Source: Cavia porcellus (lineage: Eukaryota > Chordata > Mammalia > Rodentia > Caviidae). From it: a stretch of DNA of 64,000 nt. Numbering within the stretch: the first letter of the stretch is position 1; the number at the start of each line of letters is the position of its first letter. The stretch covers positions 15,944,501-16,008,500 of the forward strand of contig NW_026947507.1 of assembly GCF_034190915.1 (NCBI RefSeq), given 5' to 3'. Shown in pieces: positions 46,916 through 59,319 of the stretch. Both the position numbers and the translations under genes were made by a program. The notes below the pieces were generated by a model that had not been told where the DNA came from, did not search any database, and saw only the letters and a list, made by a program, of their open reading frames with translations.

Positions 46916-46916
46916 A
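46861..46916. repeat. (CG)n/(CA)n alternating purine-pyrimidine tract
   Basis: GCTCGCGCGCGTGCGCGCGC is followed by a (AC)n run with one CAAACA interruption. The 5' part is the densest CpG cluster in the window. Long minus-strand C/V ORFs here are artefacts. Confidence 0.95.
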
Positions 46917-48279
46917 AAGCATGCACACTGCATGTCAAATAAGCTTATAAATGATGATAAAAGAAGATAAGATCATCTACTGCTTTGGTTTGTCCAGGCT
47001 TTTGGTAGGTTGTAAGAAAACAAACAAATGAAAAAACAGTCATCCTTAGGATTACAACATAAAAAAGAAGCCAAAGTTAGTGGATTCCTAACTTTGTTCT
47101 TGCTTTTTCATGTTACAAAAAAAAATTCCTTTCATCTTACTTATTGGTTCATATGGAGTTGGAAATTATTTTCTACCATAAACACATTTTAATAACGAAG
47201 TAGCACAGATTTCTCTAGTTTTCTTTGTATGTTTATTTTGATTACAGTCTCTTTATAAAGCTTAGTTTCAGTAATTCATTCTTTGTTTTGCTGTTCTTTT
47301 GGGTTTAAATTAATTTAAACATAAATCCAACCCTCTACTAGTAAAAAGAATACCAAAGTTTCCCAATTGTGGCATGATGCTGAGAGTAAATTCCAAATAT
47401 TTATTGTTGCAATGGAAGACAAAAACTTAAAGGGATTATATGATATGCCTTATTATTTTCTAATTTTCATCATTAGCATTTACTGAAAACCAGAATGAAT
47501 ATAATATAGTATTGTCTACAAATTTCCTTAATACCACCCTTACCCAAATCATTAGCAGAATCGATAAAGACAGCTCTAGAGTTGTCCTTTGTATATTGAA
47601 GAGCCATAAGACAGGAAACGTTTAATCTTTGGTTTCCTCACAACATAGTAAGAAGCAACTGTATAATAATTTGAATTTTCATGTTGTCCACCAAGAATTT
47701 GTTTAACATGCACAAATCACGTGCTAGATTTACTTCCAGGAAAGGCAGAGGTAGGGGACTGGCTTGGACATCTCAAAAGATTAGCACCATTTGGAAGAAT
47801 GAGGCAATTCGGTTTCCATGTTTCATCCAGTAGCTTCTCTGAATTTGACAAACCAAGGGTCTGAGAATAGGAGAGTAGATCGAAAGAGAGAACATAGATA
47901 ACTGAAAAAATACATAGAAGAAATGGACCTGTGCTGAATTATTTTCGTATTTTTGGATCTCGGGTATTTGCTCCATTTAAAGGCTCCAAGCGAGTCACTG
48001 AAGAAACAATGGTAAGAAAGATACTGATTTCAGTTTAGTGGTGGAGGAGTAAAACGTGAGAAGACAATCTACAAACAAAAAATTCCTCTGAGAACGGTGC
48101 TACTAGATAATGATACTGATGAACAGGAGTGCAAGTTGTGCCAAGGCATTGGTAGCAGTTTTCTATAAAATTTAGAGGCTCAAACTAACCTACCTATTAC
48201 TTTACAGTTCTGGTATTAGATATCAGAAATGGGTATCACTGCACTAAAATCTGAGGTGTTGGTATTGTTTCTTGAAATT
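46917..48279. other. non-coding DNA, nothing recognised
   Basis: Unique AT-rich sequence. No gene or repeat identified. Confidence 0.5.
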
Positions 48280-48386
48280 ATTTTTATTTTATTATTTATT
48301 TATTTTGATATCAGGAATCAAACTCAGAACCTTGCACTTCTCAGGCAGGCTCTGCAGCCTCTGAGCTGTACTCCTGGCCCTTTTTT
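48280..48386 (-). mobile_element. ID-like SINE, diverged, minus strand
   Basis: A T-rich tract is followed by GATATCAGGAATCAAACTCA, GAACCTTGCACTTCTCAGGC and CTCTGAGCTGTACTCCTGGC, the reverse complement of an ID element. TTGAAATT at 48272 and CTGAAATT at 48387 suggest a short degraded target-site duplication. Confidence 0.82.
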
Positions 48387-49319
48387 CTGAAATTCTAAGA
48401 CAGAATGGGTTTCCGTCTCTTCTCTATTTTTGAGATGGTGTCTGCTTTCTCCCTCCTCGACTACTCCCTAGCATCAAAGCCAGCATTGACAATCTACTCT
48501 TTTTGACATTATACCATTCTAAATCCATCTGACTCTTCAGTGCATAACCCAAAGTTAGTCACAAACTGATTTAAGAAGGTTAGTTGGTTCTAGCCATTTT
48601 CTCAGGAGCATTCAGCAAGATGTCTGAACCCGAGGATTATACAGAGATCTGTTGTCATTTAAAAGTCTCAGATAAAGATAGATAATTGCCATGCTCCCCT
48701 GAGAAAGCTGATATTTTGTAGGAGACTTAAACCTGTCTATTCCTAACATTCCCTGAGGTATGCACAAGCCACAAATTTAACTAAACAGCAAAGATAATAT
48801 TACTAACCTCAAAGGAGTTATAATAACACAAGGAATTTGGGGTAGTATTCAAATGTTTCTTCTTAAATGTTACTTTTTAGGGACAAAGTTGTTTTTTTTT
48901 TAACTGCAGAATAAATCTATTTGGTATACATCACTTAGAAAAATGTTCATTTTCAAGTAAGAATATTTATGTTTCTTTTTTTATTTTGTACTCCAAACAT
49001 GTCCCTATACTCTTGTGCTATTTCTTTGGGTCCTTCCTTAGTGACCTAGCCTAATTTCCAAGGATAGTTGCATTCCCATTTGGTTTTCAGATTTCATATT
49101 GCCCTGATTTTTGCAGAGTTTATATTTTTATATTGTTTTTGTGTTTTCTATACATTGGGACTGTCTACAGCACTTTTCCATTGAAAAGTGACAATGTCAT
49201 AAAGAGTTATTTAAGAAATCATGCAGAAAATATTGTACAATTTATCTTATAATTGTTTACATCTCAGCATTCATGATAGTGTTCACAAGCATTTGAGAAA
49301 CTTTAGCCTTTCAATGAAA
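48387..49319. other. non-coding DNA, nothing recognised
   Basis: Unique sequence. Confidence 0.45.
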
Positions 49320-49640
49320 AACTGATACTTAGTTAGTGCCTGTCACATGCTAGTATTCCTGTGATAGAGCCTGGGATGTAAGTTTGATATATACGCATGA
49401 GATGAGAAATTTAAAAATGAGTACTATATGGTTCCTGCCACAGAGAAAAAAAGTCTGCAATTGATACAGGTATGCAAATAATTATGATGCAATGTGATGA
49501 GTGCTCTTACAAATGTGTGATCTAACTCCTGGAACAGAGATAAAGGAGCAAATAATTCAGCTAAAAGAATTCATAGAATCATCAAAGAAGAAGTCACATT
49601 TTCCTGGCCCTTAAAAGAAGAATAGGACTGTATCAGAGCC
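49320..49640 (+). mobile_element. possible ancient mammalian repeat
   Basis: The order of GTCACATGCTAGTATTCCTG, TATGGTTCCTGCCACAGAGA, GCAAATAATTATGATGCAAT, GTGATGAGTGCTCTTACAAA and GAAGTCACATTTTCCTGGCC resembles an old mammalian-wide repeat ('...tgtgccaggcactg...', '...ggtccctgccctcaagg...', '...aaataattataatacaatgtgataagtgct...'). The family is uncertain. Confidence 0.5.
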
Positions 49641-50153
49641 CTAAGTACACTAAAAGGGTGGAACGGAGAGAGGGTAAGGACCTCACTAGAGGAAGAATCA
49701 GCCCAAACAGAAGTTCATGGAAGTTCATGACATGTTTCTGACACATGATGAGGTTCAAAATATTTTTGAATGAATTATTGTGTAACTGAAAGCATGTTTA
49801 AAGAATTATCTTCTGTCTTAATAGACTCTCATGTCACAAGTATAGATATCGAGGTATACAAAGAGTATATTTGCTGATTGCATAGTACTTATAGGAATTA
49901 CTAGCTCAAGTTCCTCTGCCATGGTGACAATTATGAGTAGGAGAAGAGAGGTTCTTTAACATAACATTACTCATTGTTTTACTTTATGGAGCAGTAACAA
50001 GGGGGGAAATGCAATGTTAGTGTTCCTTAATTTAGCATGTGTGGCTTCTTCTCTACTAACTGGTAGATGAGGTGCATAATTTGAACACAAAATTTACAGC
50101 CTATATGGCTAATAATTAGCTAAAGAAGTAGGGGTATGACCATTAATCTTGAC
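49641..50153. other. non-coding DNA, nothing recognised
   Basis: Unique sequence up to the MaLR 5' LTR. Confidence 0.45.
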
Positions 50154-51372
50154 TGTTCAACTTCATTAGATTAAGCAGATTAGTTGAGTGCAGCTTTGGG
50201 TGTGCATGGGTGAATTCCCAAAGGTGTAACTTTGAGTATTATATGTAGGCCCTTGCCTGTTTCTCTCTCGCTCTGTTCTACTGCTCTGCTTCTCACTGCC
50301 AGGAGCTAAGCAGCTTTGCTTTCCCATGCTCGTCCTCATGATGTTTCTTTCTTGGATTCCACAGACTAAATCCTCCCAATTCATGAAATAAACTAAACCT
50401 TTCATCCTCTACATTACAAGTGTACCCGAGAGGGAAGGGAATGAGCTGGAGTTATGGCGGAGACACCAGGAAGTTGGAGATATAAGGAACGCAGAGCATC
50501 AGCTGAGGGAAACTATTTCTGGAGACGAGCCGGTCCAAGAGAGAGGACTTGTAGGCTGCACCTGGAAGGTCATGAAGGGGGGCCACAGTTGCCTCTTGGA
50601 ACTCACAGATTACCACACTATGCCAAGGGTACTGGGAATGGGACCACAGCATTTACTGTTTCTCCTGATAATTTTTCAGTTTTGCTTTACTACAGTTCTT
50701 TTTTGTTCCTCTATTGCTCCCTTTTGGATTGGAAATGTTTGTTCTGTGTCATTGTGCCTGGAGATGATGTGATTTAAAAATATTTTTTTTCTTTTTCTTT
50801 CTTTTATTTATTTTTTTTTTACAGAAGTTCACAATTAAGTTTGCCTTGAGTCTCAGAAGAGATTTGCACTAGAAAATTTAAATTCTAGAAATATTAAAAC
50901 ACTAGGGAAAGGATTATTATAATTTTGGCTATATTTGGGTTATTTGCACAATTTTAGGGAAATTATGTTTTTGTTGGCATCTCTGGGATTGAGTATAGCT
51001 TAAGACATCTTTGGATGTGAACTTTGCAAGGGTTAGATTTTGACTGATAACATTAGCACATCAACTTCATTGGACTGCACTAGGAAGTACCTAACATACT
51101 AGTAAAGCATGTTTTTGGGTGTGACTGGGTCATGGAGGTGTATACTTGAGTATTTGTATATGGTAGCTCATGTATTCCTCTCTGGCCCTGTCCCCTGCTC
51201 TGCTCCCAGTCACCTTAGATAAGTATCGTTGCTCTACCTCATCCTTCCACCATTTGCTTTGTGGGTAAACTGACTATTGGCAGAATCCCCACAAAACTAT
51301 GAGTTAAATTAAAACGTTATCCTTCAAATTATGAGAGTTTGGTATTGTGTCCAGCAAAGAAAAAGCCAGTAT
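50154..51372 (+). mobile_element. ERVL-MaLR element with two LTRs, plus strand
   Basis: The 5' LTR (about 50154-50430) and 3' LTR (about 51045-51372) share the order CAACTTCATT, GGGTGTG(C/A)(A/C)T(G)GG, CTGTTCTACTGCTCTGCTTC or CTGTCCCCTGCTCTGCTCCC, and a TTAAA/AATAAA-type polyadenylation region. The roughly 600-bp internal part contains CCTTTTGGATTGGAAATGTT, TACAGAAGTTCACAATTAAG, GAGTCTCAGAAGAGATTTGC and a GATGTGAACTTTGCAAGGGT end, as in the non-coding 3' internal region of MaLR elements. The LTR copies are strongly diverged from each other, so the insertion is old. The unit is shorter than a full MaLR, so an internal deletion is likely. It encodes no protein. Confidence 0.75.
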
Positions 51373-54300
51373 AAATAGGTAGATTCTGTCACTGAGAATG
51401 AATAACACAGAATATTCTACAAGTCTCTGTGGTCCCACTACTTTGACACTGAGGAGTTAAACAAAGTTAGAAAATAGACAAATGTTAAAGAAACCAAGCT
51501 GTTGAATCCTGTTTGAATTACATTTTAATTATCTTTACATTTTCCATTTTGCCTTCTAAATCTCTCAAATCTATTAATTTCTGCTCATAGTTTTGTGAGG
51601 ATTCTATCAATAGTCAGTTTACCCATACAAGCAAATTCCTAGCGACCTGGAACAATTTAACAGAGCAATTTATATTTATGTGAATGAGTCTCAACTTTCA
51701 CTGCACAAATCTACTTTAAAGCTGTTTCTTTAAAGAGCTCAATGTTTAAAATAGAATAAAAATTCATTATCTATTTAAAAATAATAGTTCAGTCAACCTA
51801 ATTATTATAATGACCCAGTAAATATAACAATCTGAATCCCTTAAAGTAACTAACATTAAAATTGTACCATTATAGACATATCATATACCTATAAAGTTAT
51901 TCTCCATAAGGTTATATTTTTAAATGTAAAGTTTTGTCAATTATTATGTTTATTTTGAGTTTCTGATTTGTTGGTTTTTATGTTATATTAGATTAAAATT
52001 TTGAGATCATGTTATAATGTAGGGGTTAATAATTACTAGAATCTTGTAAACTATGCAATGTGCAGAAAACATAGAAGTAAACCTGTGTATATTCCTACAT
52101 CTACAAAGCTATATCTTTGTAGCTAAATAAGACATTTTTACTTAGCAAATTTCATAGTATCTTATAATACAATCAAATTGCTGGAACTACTTCTATTATG
52201 GTGTCTGTGATGTTCATTCCAATTTGCCATGTTCTTGTAGAGAAGGAATCTGAAACCTTGAGGGAAAAAGAAAACATACAAATGCTATTAGAGTACACAT
52301 TTTTGAGCAGCAGGAAGTCAGTAGTAAGTGTCAGAGATTGATCAAGATTGTGTTCTATATATAAACAATTGCCATCAGGTGTGCCCTGGTACGAGGTCAT
52401 CCATGCACCCAAGCAGTAATTTGAACAATTTACAATCTCGGCAGCCTAGAGAGGAAATAAATTATTGAAAAGTTTAACTTCAATTGTAAAATGTATCTTT
52501 ATGGCAAATTTCTCAAAGAAACAGATTTTGTCCTTTTGCATTGTTTGATTTGTTTGTTGAATCAAAAAATTTAAATAATTTATTGACCAACACAAAAACA
52601 CGTTAGTATACTATTAATTTTCAAAATTAGATGACCCAAAATTGGAGAATATTTATACATTTATGTTTGATGTTTTCTTCCTATAATAATCCATAAAATA
52701 AAAAAGAACTTTATTACTAAAGCAATGTTTAGTTTTACCTTGATTTTTCTATTATTTTTTACTTTACCATAACTAAAGCAAACCCAGTAAAGAGAGACTG
52801 TTTTACTGACTAAAAAGTATAATGGTTTTTATTACTATATAGATACTGTAAATAACAGGCTTTATTATTGATAAATAGTTAAAAAGTTATTCTAGAATCT
52901 AGACTCTCAGTCAGATTAAATCTCTATTAGTTTCGGTTCTACTTTAATTAAGTGGAACTTTTTCTACATCAGAGAATTTACTGTATGATGGAGCCTGCTG
53001 TTTCTTGCCATATACATTCTTTTCCTTTTATATTAGAACTTTAGAGTTATAGACCACATGACTATGCTTCCAAATCTTTCTTGAAAATGTGACCACATAG
53101 CAAAATTATGGCTAGTTGGAAAGAATGGATGTAATTTTTCTTTGCAGTTTGCATTTCTAAAAACAAATAGATTTTCCTTGCCCAGTCTCATTCCTACCAG
53201 CTAAAATGAACTTGTCTTGATAGTAATTACAGCGCCTATCTTTAGCCCACAGAATAAATACTACCTGTTCCAACTGATCCTTGGTTTTTCCATTAAAGAT
53301 CAATAAAGTTCTATTTTTTTCTCTCTTGTTTAGACTACTAAATTGTGAGACCCACATATTTTGTTTCCTAATAATGAATGTCTCTGTATCATCACTAGCT
53401 AAATTTGATGTTTCCTGACTTTAAAAACCTCACACTTTATTTTGCTGAGGAGTGGATATTGATTAGGAAATTACCATTTTGATTAAAGAATTAACTTTAA
53501 AACAGAGGAATTACTAAATTTGTTTCATATTTTAGAGTTTCTTGCACATGGAATGCTAATGTTTATTTATAGTTTCAAAACTGAAACACACTCCTGCTAA
53601 GCCAAGTTTTGGAAGAATATGGAGGCTCTAGAAATACCTATATTTCTATTGTGGGATTGAATACATTGCTAATGTATGATTGAAATGGAGTTTTACAAGA
53701 GAGCATTTGAGACATTCAGTCTGCCAGAGTCTCTTTGGACAGGTATAAAATCACAAATAATTTCCAATAGCCCTTCTAGTTCCCAGAGGACCAAGACTGA
53801 AAGTTGGAACTAATCAGGACAAGAACAAAGTTGAATAAGAACAGATGTGCTCATGATCTAAAAGTAAATATAGGGAATTTTCATATTTTAAAAGACTGAA
53901 ATAAATTTTATAGGTTTTGGAAATAAAATGATGATATAAATAGTAAATTCTTACTGTATTTATTCACTTTTAAGATTGCGACTAGTGATGGCAGGGATGA
54001 TTTCATTTTTCTTTCTTTTTTTAATGCTTAATACAAGAGTTAGGTCAAAGGAACTTAGAAATATTTAATGAATGGCTGAATTAATAATGCACTTTTAAGG
54101 CAAATATTCCTATAACATTCATCCTATTTCCCTTTGCCTTGTGGAAAGGGAAACGAAGACAATACAAAGCATACTCACAACATTCTGAGGCTTACAAAGT
54201 GATGCCTCAATTCAATCTGAGGAACAAATTGGATGGGAGGTGGGAAAAATTCTGTTGTTCAGAGGATACAGCTAATGAAATATCATCCATGGTGACCTGA

Positions 54301-54399
54301 TCCAAGTGTTATATCAGTTGATTCAAGAGTAGTATAACTTGAATAACTAAAAAAAATCTAAGGAGAGTACAATCACATTCTTAGCTATGTATTATAAAA
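51373..54399. other. non-coding DNA, nothing firmly recognised
   Basis: About 3 kb of AT-rich unique DNA. ORFs at 52173-52412 and 53157-53357 (minus) are short and show no known domain. Confidence 0.5.
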
Positions 54400-54818
54400 A
54401 TTAAAAACATGCATCAAATAAATATGTATGCATTCATATCCATAGATGCACTATGCCCAGTAGCCACAAAATAGAGATAGCACAAATATCCATTAATGGA
54501 ATAATAGAGAAACAAACTGTGATATTTTCATCTTGTATGCTCTATTTATGTACAACTGAATATTTTCTCCCACAGAAAGTAATAAAGTGTTGATACATGT
54601 TACAGCCTGGATAGACCTCAAAAACACAACACTAAGTAAAATATGCCAAACATATAAGGTCATACATTGCATGATTCCATTTTTATGAAACAATCAATCC
54701 AGGTAAATCTATATGGAAAATAGCATCAACTGATAGTTTTCAGGGATTGAGGAAAAAATAAGAAAGTAGTTCATTGGTAAAGGGTTTTATTTTGGATGAT
54801 ACAAAATATTTTATAAAA
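54400..54818 (+). mobile_element. old L1 (L1M-like) 3' fragment
   Basis: CATTCATATCCATAGATGCA, then AGTAGCCACAAAATAGAGAT, TGATACATGTTACAGCCTGG, ATAGACCTCAAAAACACAAC, CATTGCATGATTCCATTTTT, CAACTGATAGTTTTCAGGGA. This is the order of the 3' part of ancient mammalian L1M elements ('...gatacatgctacaacatggatgaacc...', '...tgtatgattccatttatatga...'). It is much more diverged than L1-D, which was inserted into its 3' end. Confidence 0.72.
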
Positions 54819-55413
54819 AGATGTGTCACTGATGATACCCTTTAATAAAACAAATGGAAGTAATGCTCTCAAACTCATTCTTGGAAGCAAGTATTAACCT
54901 GATAAAAAGTCAGAGAAGGACCCAACCAAAACAGAAAACTACAGATCAGTCTCCCTAATGAACATACATGCAAAAATCCTCAATACAATGCTGGCAAATA
55001 GAATGGAGCAAGTCAACAAGAAAATTCCTCACCATGACCAAGTAGAATTTATCCCAGGGATGCAGGGATGATTCAATATATGCAAATCAATAAGTGCAAT
55101 ACATCACATCCACTCAGCCAAAGACAAAACCACATGATTATCTCAAAGACACAAAAACAGCATTTGTCAACATCTGACATCCACTCATAATAAAAATTAC
55201 AGGAAATTTTAATATACAATGTTTATATCAGTATTATAAAAGTCACCTATGACAAACCACCAGCCAACATCATACCAAATGGTCAGAAACTGAGAACTTT
55301 CACTTTATAATCAGGAACAACACAAGAATGTCTACTATTATCGCTTCTATTCAATATACTTCTAGAAACATTTGTAAGCAAGTAGGCAAGCAAAACAAAA
55401 TGAATAAGGATAC

Positions 55414-55771
55414 TATGTCAGTCACTTTTCTCTCATTGCTGACAACCAAAATTAAGGAAGCAAAGATTTATGTAGCTCACAGTTTGTGAAGGTTTCAGGT
55501 CATAAGGAGCTAACTCCAAGGCAGGTTAGCATGGCAGAGGGGTGAGTGTTGTGCTGGTAGAAGACAGTAAAAGCAATGAGAGCAAAAGGAGATGGGTGAG
55601 AGTAACACCCTTTTCCTTCTTTATATTGTATACATGCTCCCTACTCCAGGGTGAGTGTAGTACCATTACCCATAACCCCAGCACTGGAACATGAGTAAAT
55701 CACAAAGTTTAGAAGCCCACCTCCATGACAGATTGAAGCTTTGGGGAGACATCTAGCTACAAAGCATGACA
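55414..55771 (-). mobile_element. solo ERVL-MaLR LTR inside L1-D
   Basis: A 358-bp insertion in L1-D ORF2. On the minus strand it begins TGTCATGCTTTG and ends CTGACATA. GATAC flanks it on both sides (55409-55413 and 55772-55776), a 5-bp duplication as expected for ERVL/MaLR integration. Internal words on the plus strand include AGCTCACAGTTTGTGAAGGT and GTTAGCATGGCAGAGGGGTG. L1-D reading continues after it. It is related to the LTR at 26600. Confidence 0.85.
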
Positions 55772-56376
55772 GATACAAAAGGAAGAAGCTAAATTACTAC
55801 TATTTTCAGATTACATGATACTCTACATAGAATATGTCAAAAGTTCCACCAAAAGACTTGAAAATTTAATAATTCAGTAGCATAACTAGATACAAAGTCA
55901 ACATTCAAAATCAATAACATTCCTGTACACAATCAACTAACTACTAAGAAAGAAATTAAGAAATCACACTTTCACAATAGCATCAAAAAAAGAAATGAAA
56001 AAAAGATTTAGAAATCAAACTAATAAGGAAGTAAAAGATCTACCCTGAAAATTACAGTGCTCTGCAGAGGACGATTGAAGAGGATATCAGAAAATGGAAA
56101 GATATCCTTTACTGCTAGGTAAGAAAACCCAACATTGTTAAAATGATCATATTCACAAAATTATTATACAGATTGAATGCAGTTCTAGTCAAAATACCAT
56201 TAGCATAATTTACAGAAATATAGATATCATTCCTAAAATTCATTTGGAATCAGAGGAGACCTAGAATAGCAAAAACAATCCTAGGCAACAAAGGAAAGAC
56301 AGGGATCATTGCAATCTATGATTTGAAATTATACTATAAAGCTGCTGTGATAAAAATAACATGGCACTGGCAAAAA

Positions 56377-56418
56377 GAAAAAAAAAAAAAAACCAGCAGC
56401 AGCAGCAGCAACAACAAT
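56377..56418. repeat. A-rich and (CAG/CAA)n tract
   Basis: An A16-type run followed by AGCAGCAGCAGCAGCAACAA within L1-D. It is a local expansion. Confidence 0.8.
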
Positions 56419-57835
56419 CAAAATCCCTGCAGATCAGTGGATCAGATTAGAAGATGCAGAAACAACACTAAACACACTCGGCCACCTTTAGACAAAAGTG
56501 CCAAACATGTTCACTGAATAACAGCCTCTTTAATAAGTGGGGCCAGAAAAAATTGGCTTTCCACATGCCAAAGATTAAAACTGGACACATGTCTATCACC
56601 ATATACTAAACTAAGATTGAGATGGATCAAAGATATAAATACGAAAACAAAAACACTAAATCTGCTAGATGAGAGAATAGGTAGAACTCTTGAAGACACA
56701 GATGTAGGCAAAGATGTAATGAACAAAACACCAACCATGTAGAAAATACTGCAAAGAATCAATACCTGGGATCTCATCCCATTTAAGAGCTTTTGCATAG
56801 CAAAAGTAATTACTAATAGAATGAAAAGTCAACCCACAGAGTGGGAAAATTTTTAGTCAGTCATCCCTCAGACAAAGGACTACTATCTAGAACATATAAA
56901 GAACAGAAAAATATCAGACATCTCAAATTTAAAAACCCAATACAAAAACAGGCATCTGAGAGGAATATATACTTCTTAAGAAAGAAATACAAATAGTAAA
57001 TAAATTTATGAAAAATGTCCCACAACACTGGTCATTCAAGAAATGCAAATTACAGCACTGCTAATATTCCATCTCACTCCAGAAAGAATGGATGCTATTA
57101 AGAAATCAACCAATACCAAATACTGTAAGGCTATGGGGAAAAAGGAATCCTCCTTTGTTGCAAAGAGTGCAGACTGGTGCAAGAGTTGTGGAAATTCCTC
57201 AAAAGCTAGGAATAAAGATTCCTTTCAACCTATATGTTCCCCTTCTATGTATCTTCTCAGAAGAATTAAAAACATCATACCACAGTGATATATGTGCACC
57301 CATGTATATAGCAGCATAGCTCGTAATAGTTAAATTTTGAAAACAACCCAAATGTCCAACAACTGAGAAATAGATAGAAAAGATATGATTTTAAAATTAT
57401 ATTAGAGTGCTACACTGCCATAAAGAACTTGAGATAATTCTAGGTAAATGGATGGACCCAAACCATATTCTTAAGTGAAGCAATCAGATGCATGTGTAAA
57501 TATCACATTCTCAATTGAGAAACTGAGAGTATAAATAAGGACCAAAACATACAAAAAGTATTGTAAAATGGGAAAAAAATTGTTCAAAAGAAAAGGGAAC
57601 GTGGGAGGGATGAGGGTAAAAGGGAGAAAGGTGAAAGAAAAAAATGATAAAAAACAACAAAATGGAATCAAAATTTTGTAAATAAGGAGAGGAAGAGAGG
57701 GCAGAGGGAGATAACCAGATTGGAAATAAAAATAAGAATCAAGATGTATCATATACACGTACAGATTCCCCATGACTCAGATGCTCATTATGTATATCCA
57801 AACTGTACCAATGAAAAAGTAAATAGATGTGACTG

Positions 57836-59059
57836 TTGTACAACATTGCATACATACTAAATACCACTCAGTTGCTCACGTCACAGTGCCTTTTTCTATG
57901 AATTTTATGTCAATAAACATCTTTTTAAAAAAAATAACCTGTGCCTTAGAATTTCATCAAAAGCCTTCACAACATTTTTTAATGTGTTGAAAATCTACCA
58001 TAATTCCTTGCATTGCTAGATTTTCTGAAAGCGTTTGTGTCAGAGTTATGATTATCACTCCATTGCAAAGTCCCTCTTGCTCCCAGGCCATGAAGTGAGC
58101 ACTGTTTCTCTGCTAATCTCTCCTCTAGTATGTGTTGCTTCACCACAAGCCTAGACCAATGGGGCCAAATGATCACAAAAGAAAACTTTCATCCTTACAA
58201 ACATTTCAGCTATTTTTTTCAGTGATGAGAAGCTAAAAAACCACAAAAAGATAGGGCGGGGAGTGTGGGCAGTGCCAGGAGCATTTACTGAGAGGGAGCT
58301 GAATACTAAGTAATAAAAAGAAAATACAATCAGTCCCAGGACAGGGCCAGAACAGGGCTGCACCAGCTTAGGTGCTTCCCCTTCCTGGAAGCAGGGCAAC
58401 AGTCTTATCCTGCACTATGCGGAAGCAGTGTCTTCTACCCCTGGACTCCAGGGAAAGATTCTTCTCGCTGTTATTCACAGAAAGGGATTGGAAGATCTTG
58501 CTCACTTTCAAAGAAAGAGGCAGCTCATGAATTTTCATCACATGCACAGATGCAGATACGGGTCAAAGGGAGTTTCACTGAGTGTTGGAAGCTGTCTCCA
58601 CACCTCTGCTCCCCTAGGAGCAACGTTGGGAAAGGGGCACTTGTAAGTTTCACATTTTCAGTAAAGCTGTCAAAATGAATTAAGCATAGTGGGGTAAAGG
58701 AAGCAATGTGTTTGGGTTGAAGTGTAAAAATAAACAGCTTTCTGTGTCATTAACACAATTACATAATTATAAATCTTTTTACTAAATAATAATATACATC
58801 AGAAAAGCAGAAAGTGTTATGTAATTAATCTATGAATATCTTATAAGAGAGGAGAAATGATTTCTGGAGGGGTGCTCTGATTTCCAAAGCTGCTGCATAC
58901 ACTGATAAAACTATCCAAATAATTACTTTATATAAATGCAGATAGCAGTCTACAATAAAATTGATAACAATAGCAAAAATAATAATAGATTACATTTCCT
59001 GAATGCACATTTTGTCAAATACTTTAACTTAATATTTATAAATGCTATTTTTATAATAA
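57836..59059. other. non-coding DNA, nothing firmly recognised
   Basis: 58240-58660 is GC-richer (GATAGGGCGGGGAGTGTGGG, CAGGACAGGGCCAGAACAGG), but it has no ORF with known similarity and too few CpGs for an island. Otherwise unique DNA. Confidence 0.45.
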
Positions 59060-59235
59060 GTATACAAACTCTAGAATCAGTCTGTGCTCATATAGTAGCT
59101 CAAACTTTAATCTCTACACTTCAACTTCTTCATCTGTCTTTGGATCACTCTACAAATTAAATGAGTCGATATATGTAAAATACTAGGAATAGTGTTTGAC
59201 ATAGCAAACAGCATAAAAGATCATTAGTTTACCTA
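59060..59235 (+). mobile_element. MIR SINE remnant
   Basis: ACTTCAACTTCTTCATCTGT ('agtttcctcatctgtaaaat'), then TACAAATTAAATGAGTCGAT ('aggattaaatgagttaatat'), ATGTAAAATACTAGGAATAG, TGTTTGACATAGCAAAC ('gtgcctggcacatagtaag'). The order and spacing fit the MIR 3' half. Confidence 0.72.
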
Positions 59236-59319
59236 AAAAGAAACCCTGTTGATCATTTTGCGAAACCTTGACATAAACAAAGCAAAATTAAGTGGGGGAA
59301 ATAATGAGACACCCTGATT

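Larger units (their letters stand above)
54840..57330 (+). pseudogene. L1-D ORF2 pseudogene, RT to C-terminus
   Basis: Recognisable parts: the RT start with a broken '[26 protein letters not shown]', the 'FIPGMQG' region near 55045, and the active-site box at about 55801-55830 reading FSDYMILYIE, where both the Ala and second Asp of FADD are changed. The C-terminal part follows to about 57330, including AATGTCCAACAACTGAGAAA after it. Stops, shifts and the inserted LTR make it non-functional. Confidence 0.88.
54832..57824 (+). mobile_element. L1-D, 5'-truncated L1
   Basis: The element begins inside the reverse transcriptase part of ORF2 and runs to an L1 3' end with TCCCCATGACTCAGATGCTC and CAAACTGTACCAATGAAAAA. 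AGATGTGTCACTG before it (54819-54831) and AGATGTGACTG after it (57825-57835) form a near-perfect target-site duplication. A solo LTR interrupts it at 55414-55771. Confidence 0.9.

Noticed and set aside
50454..50777. 107-codon ORF as a retroviral gag remnant or gene
   Set aside because: It lies in MaLR internal sequence, which is non-coding in this group, and shows no zinc knuckle or capsid motif.
58240..58660. CpG-island promoter
   Set aside because: GC is raised but CpGs are few, and no transcript-like structure follows.
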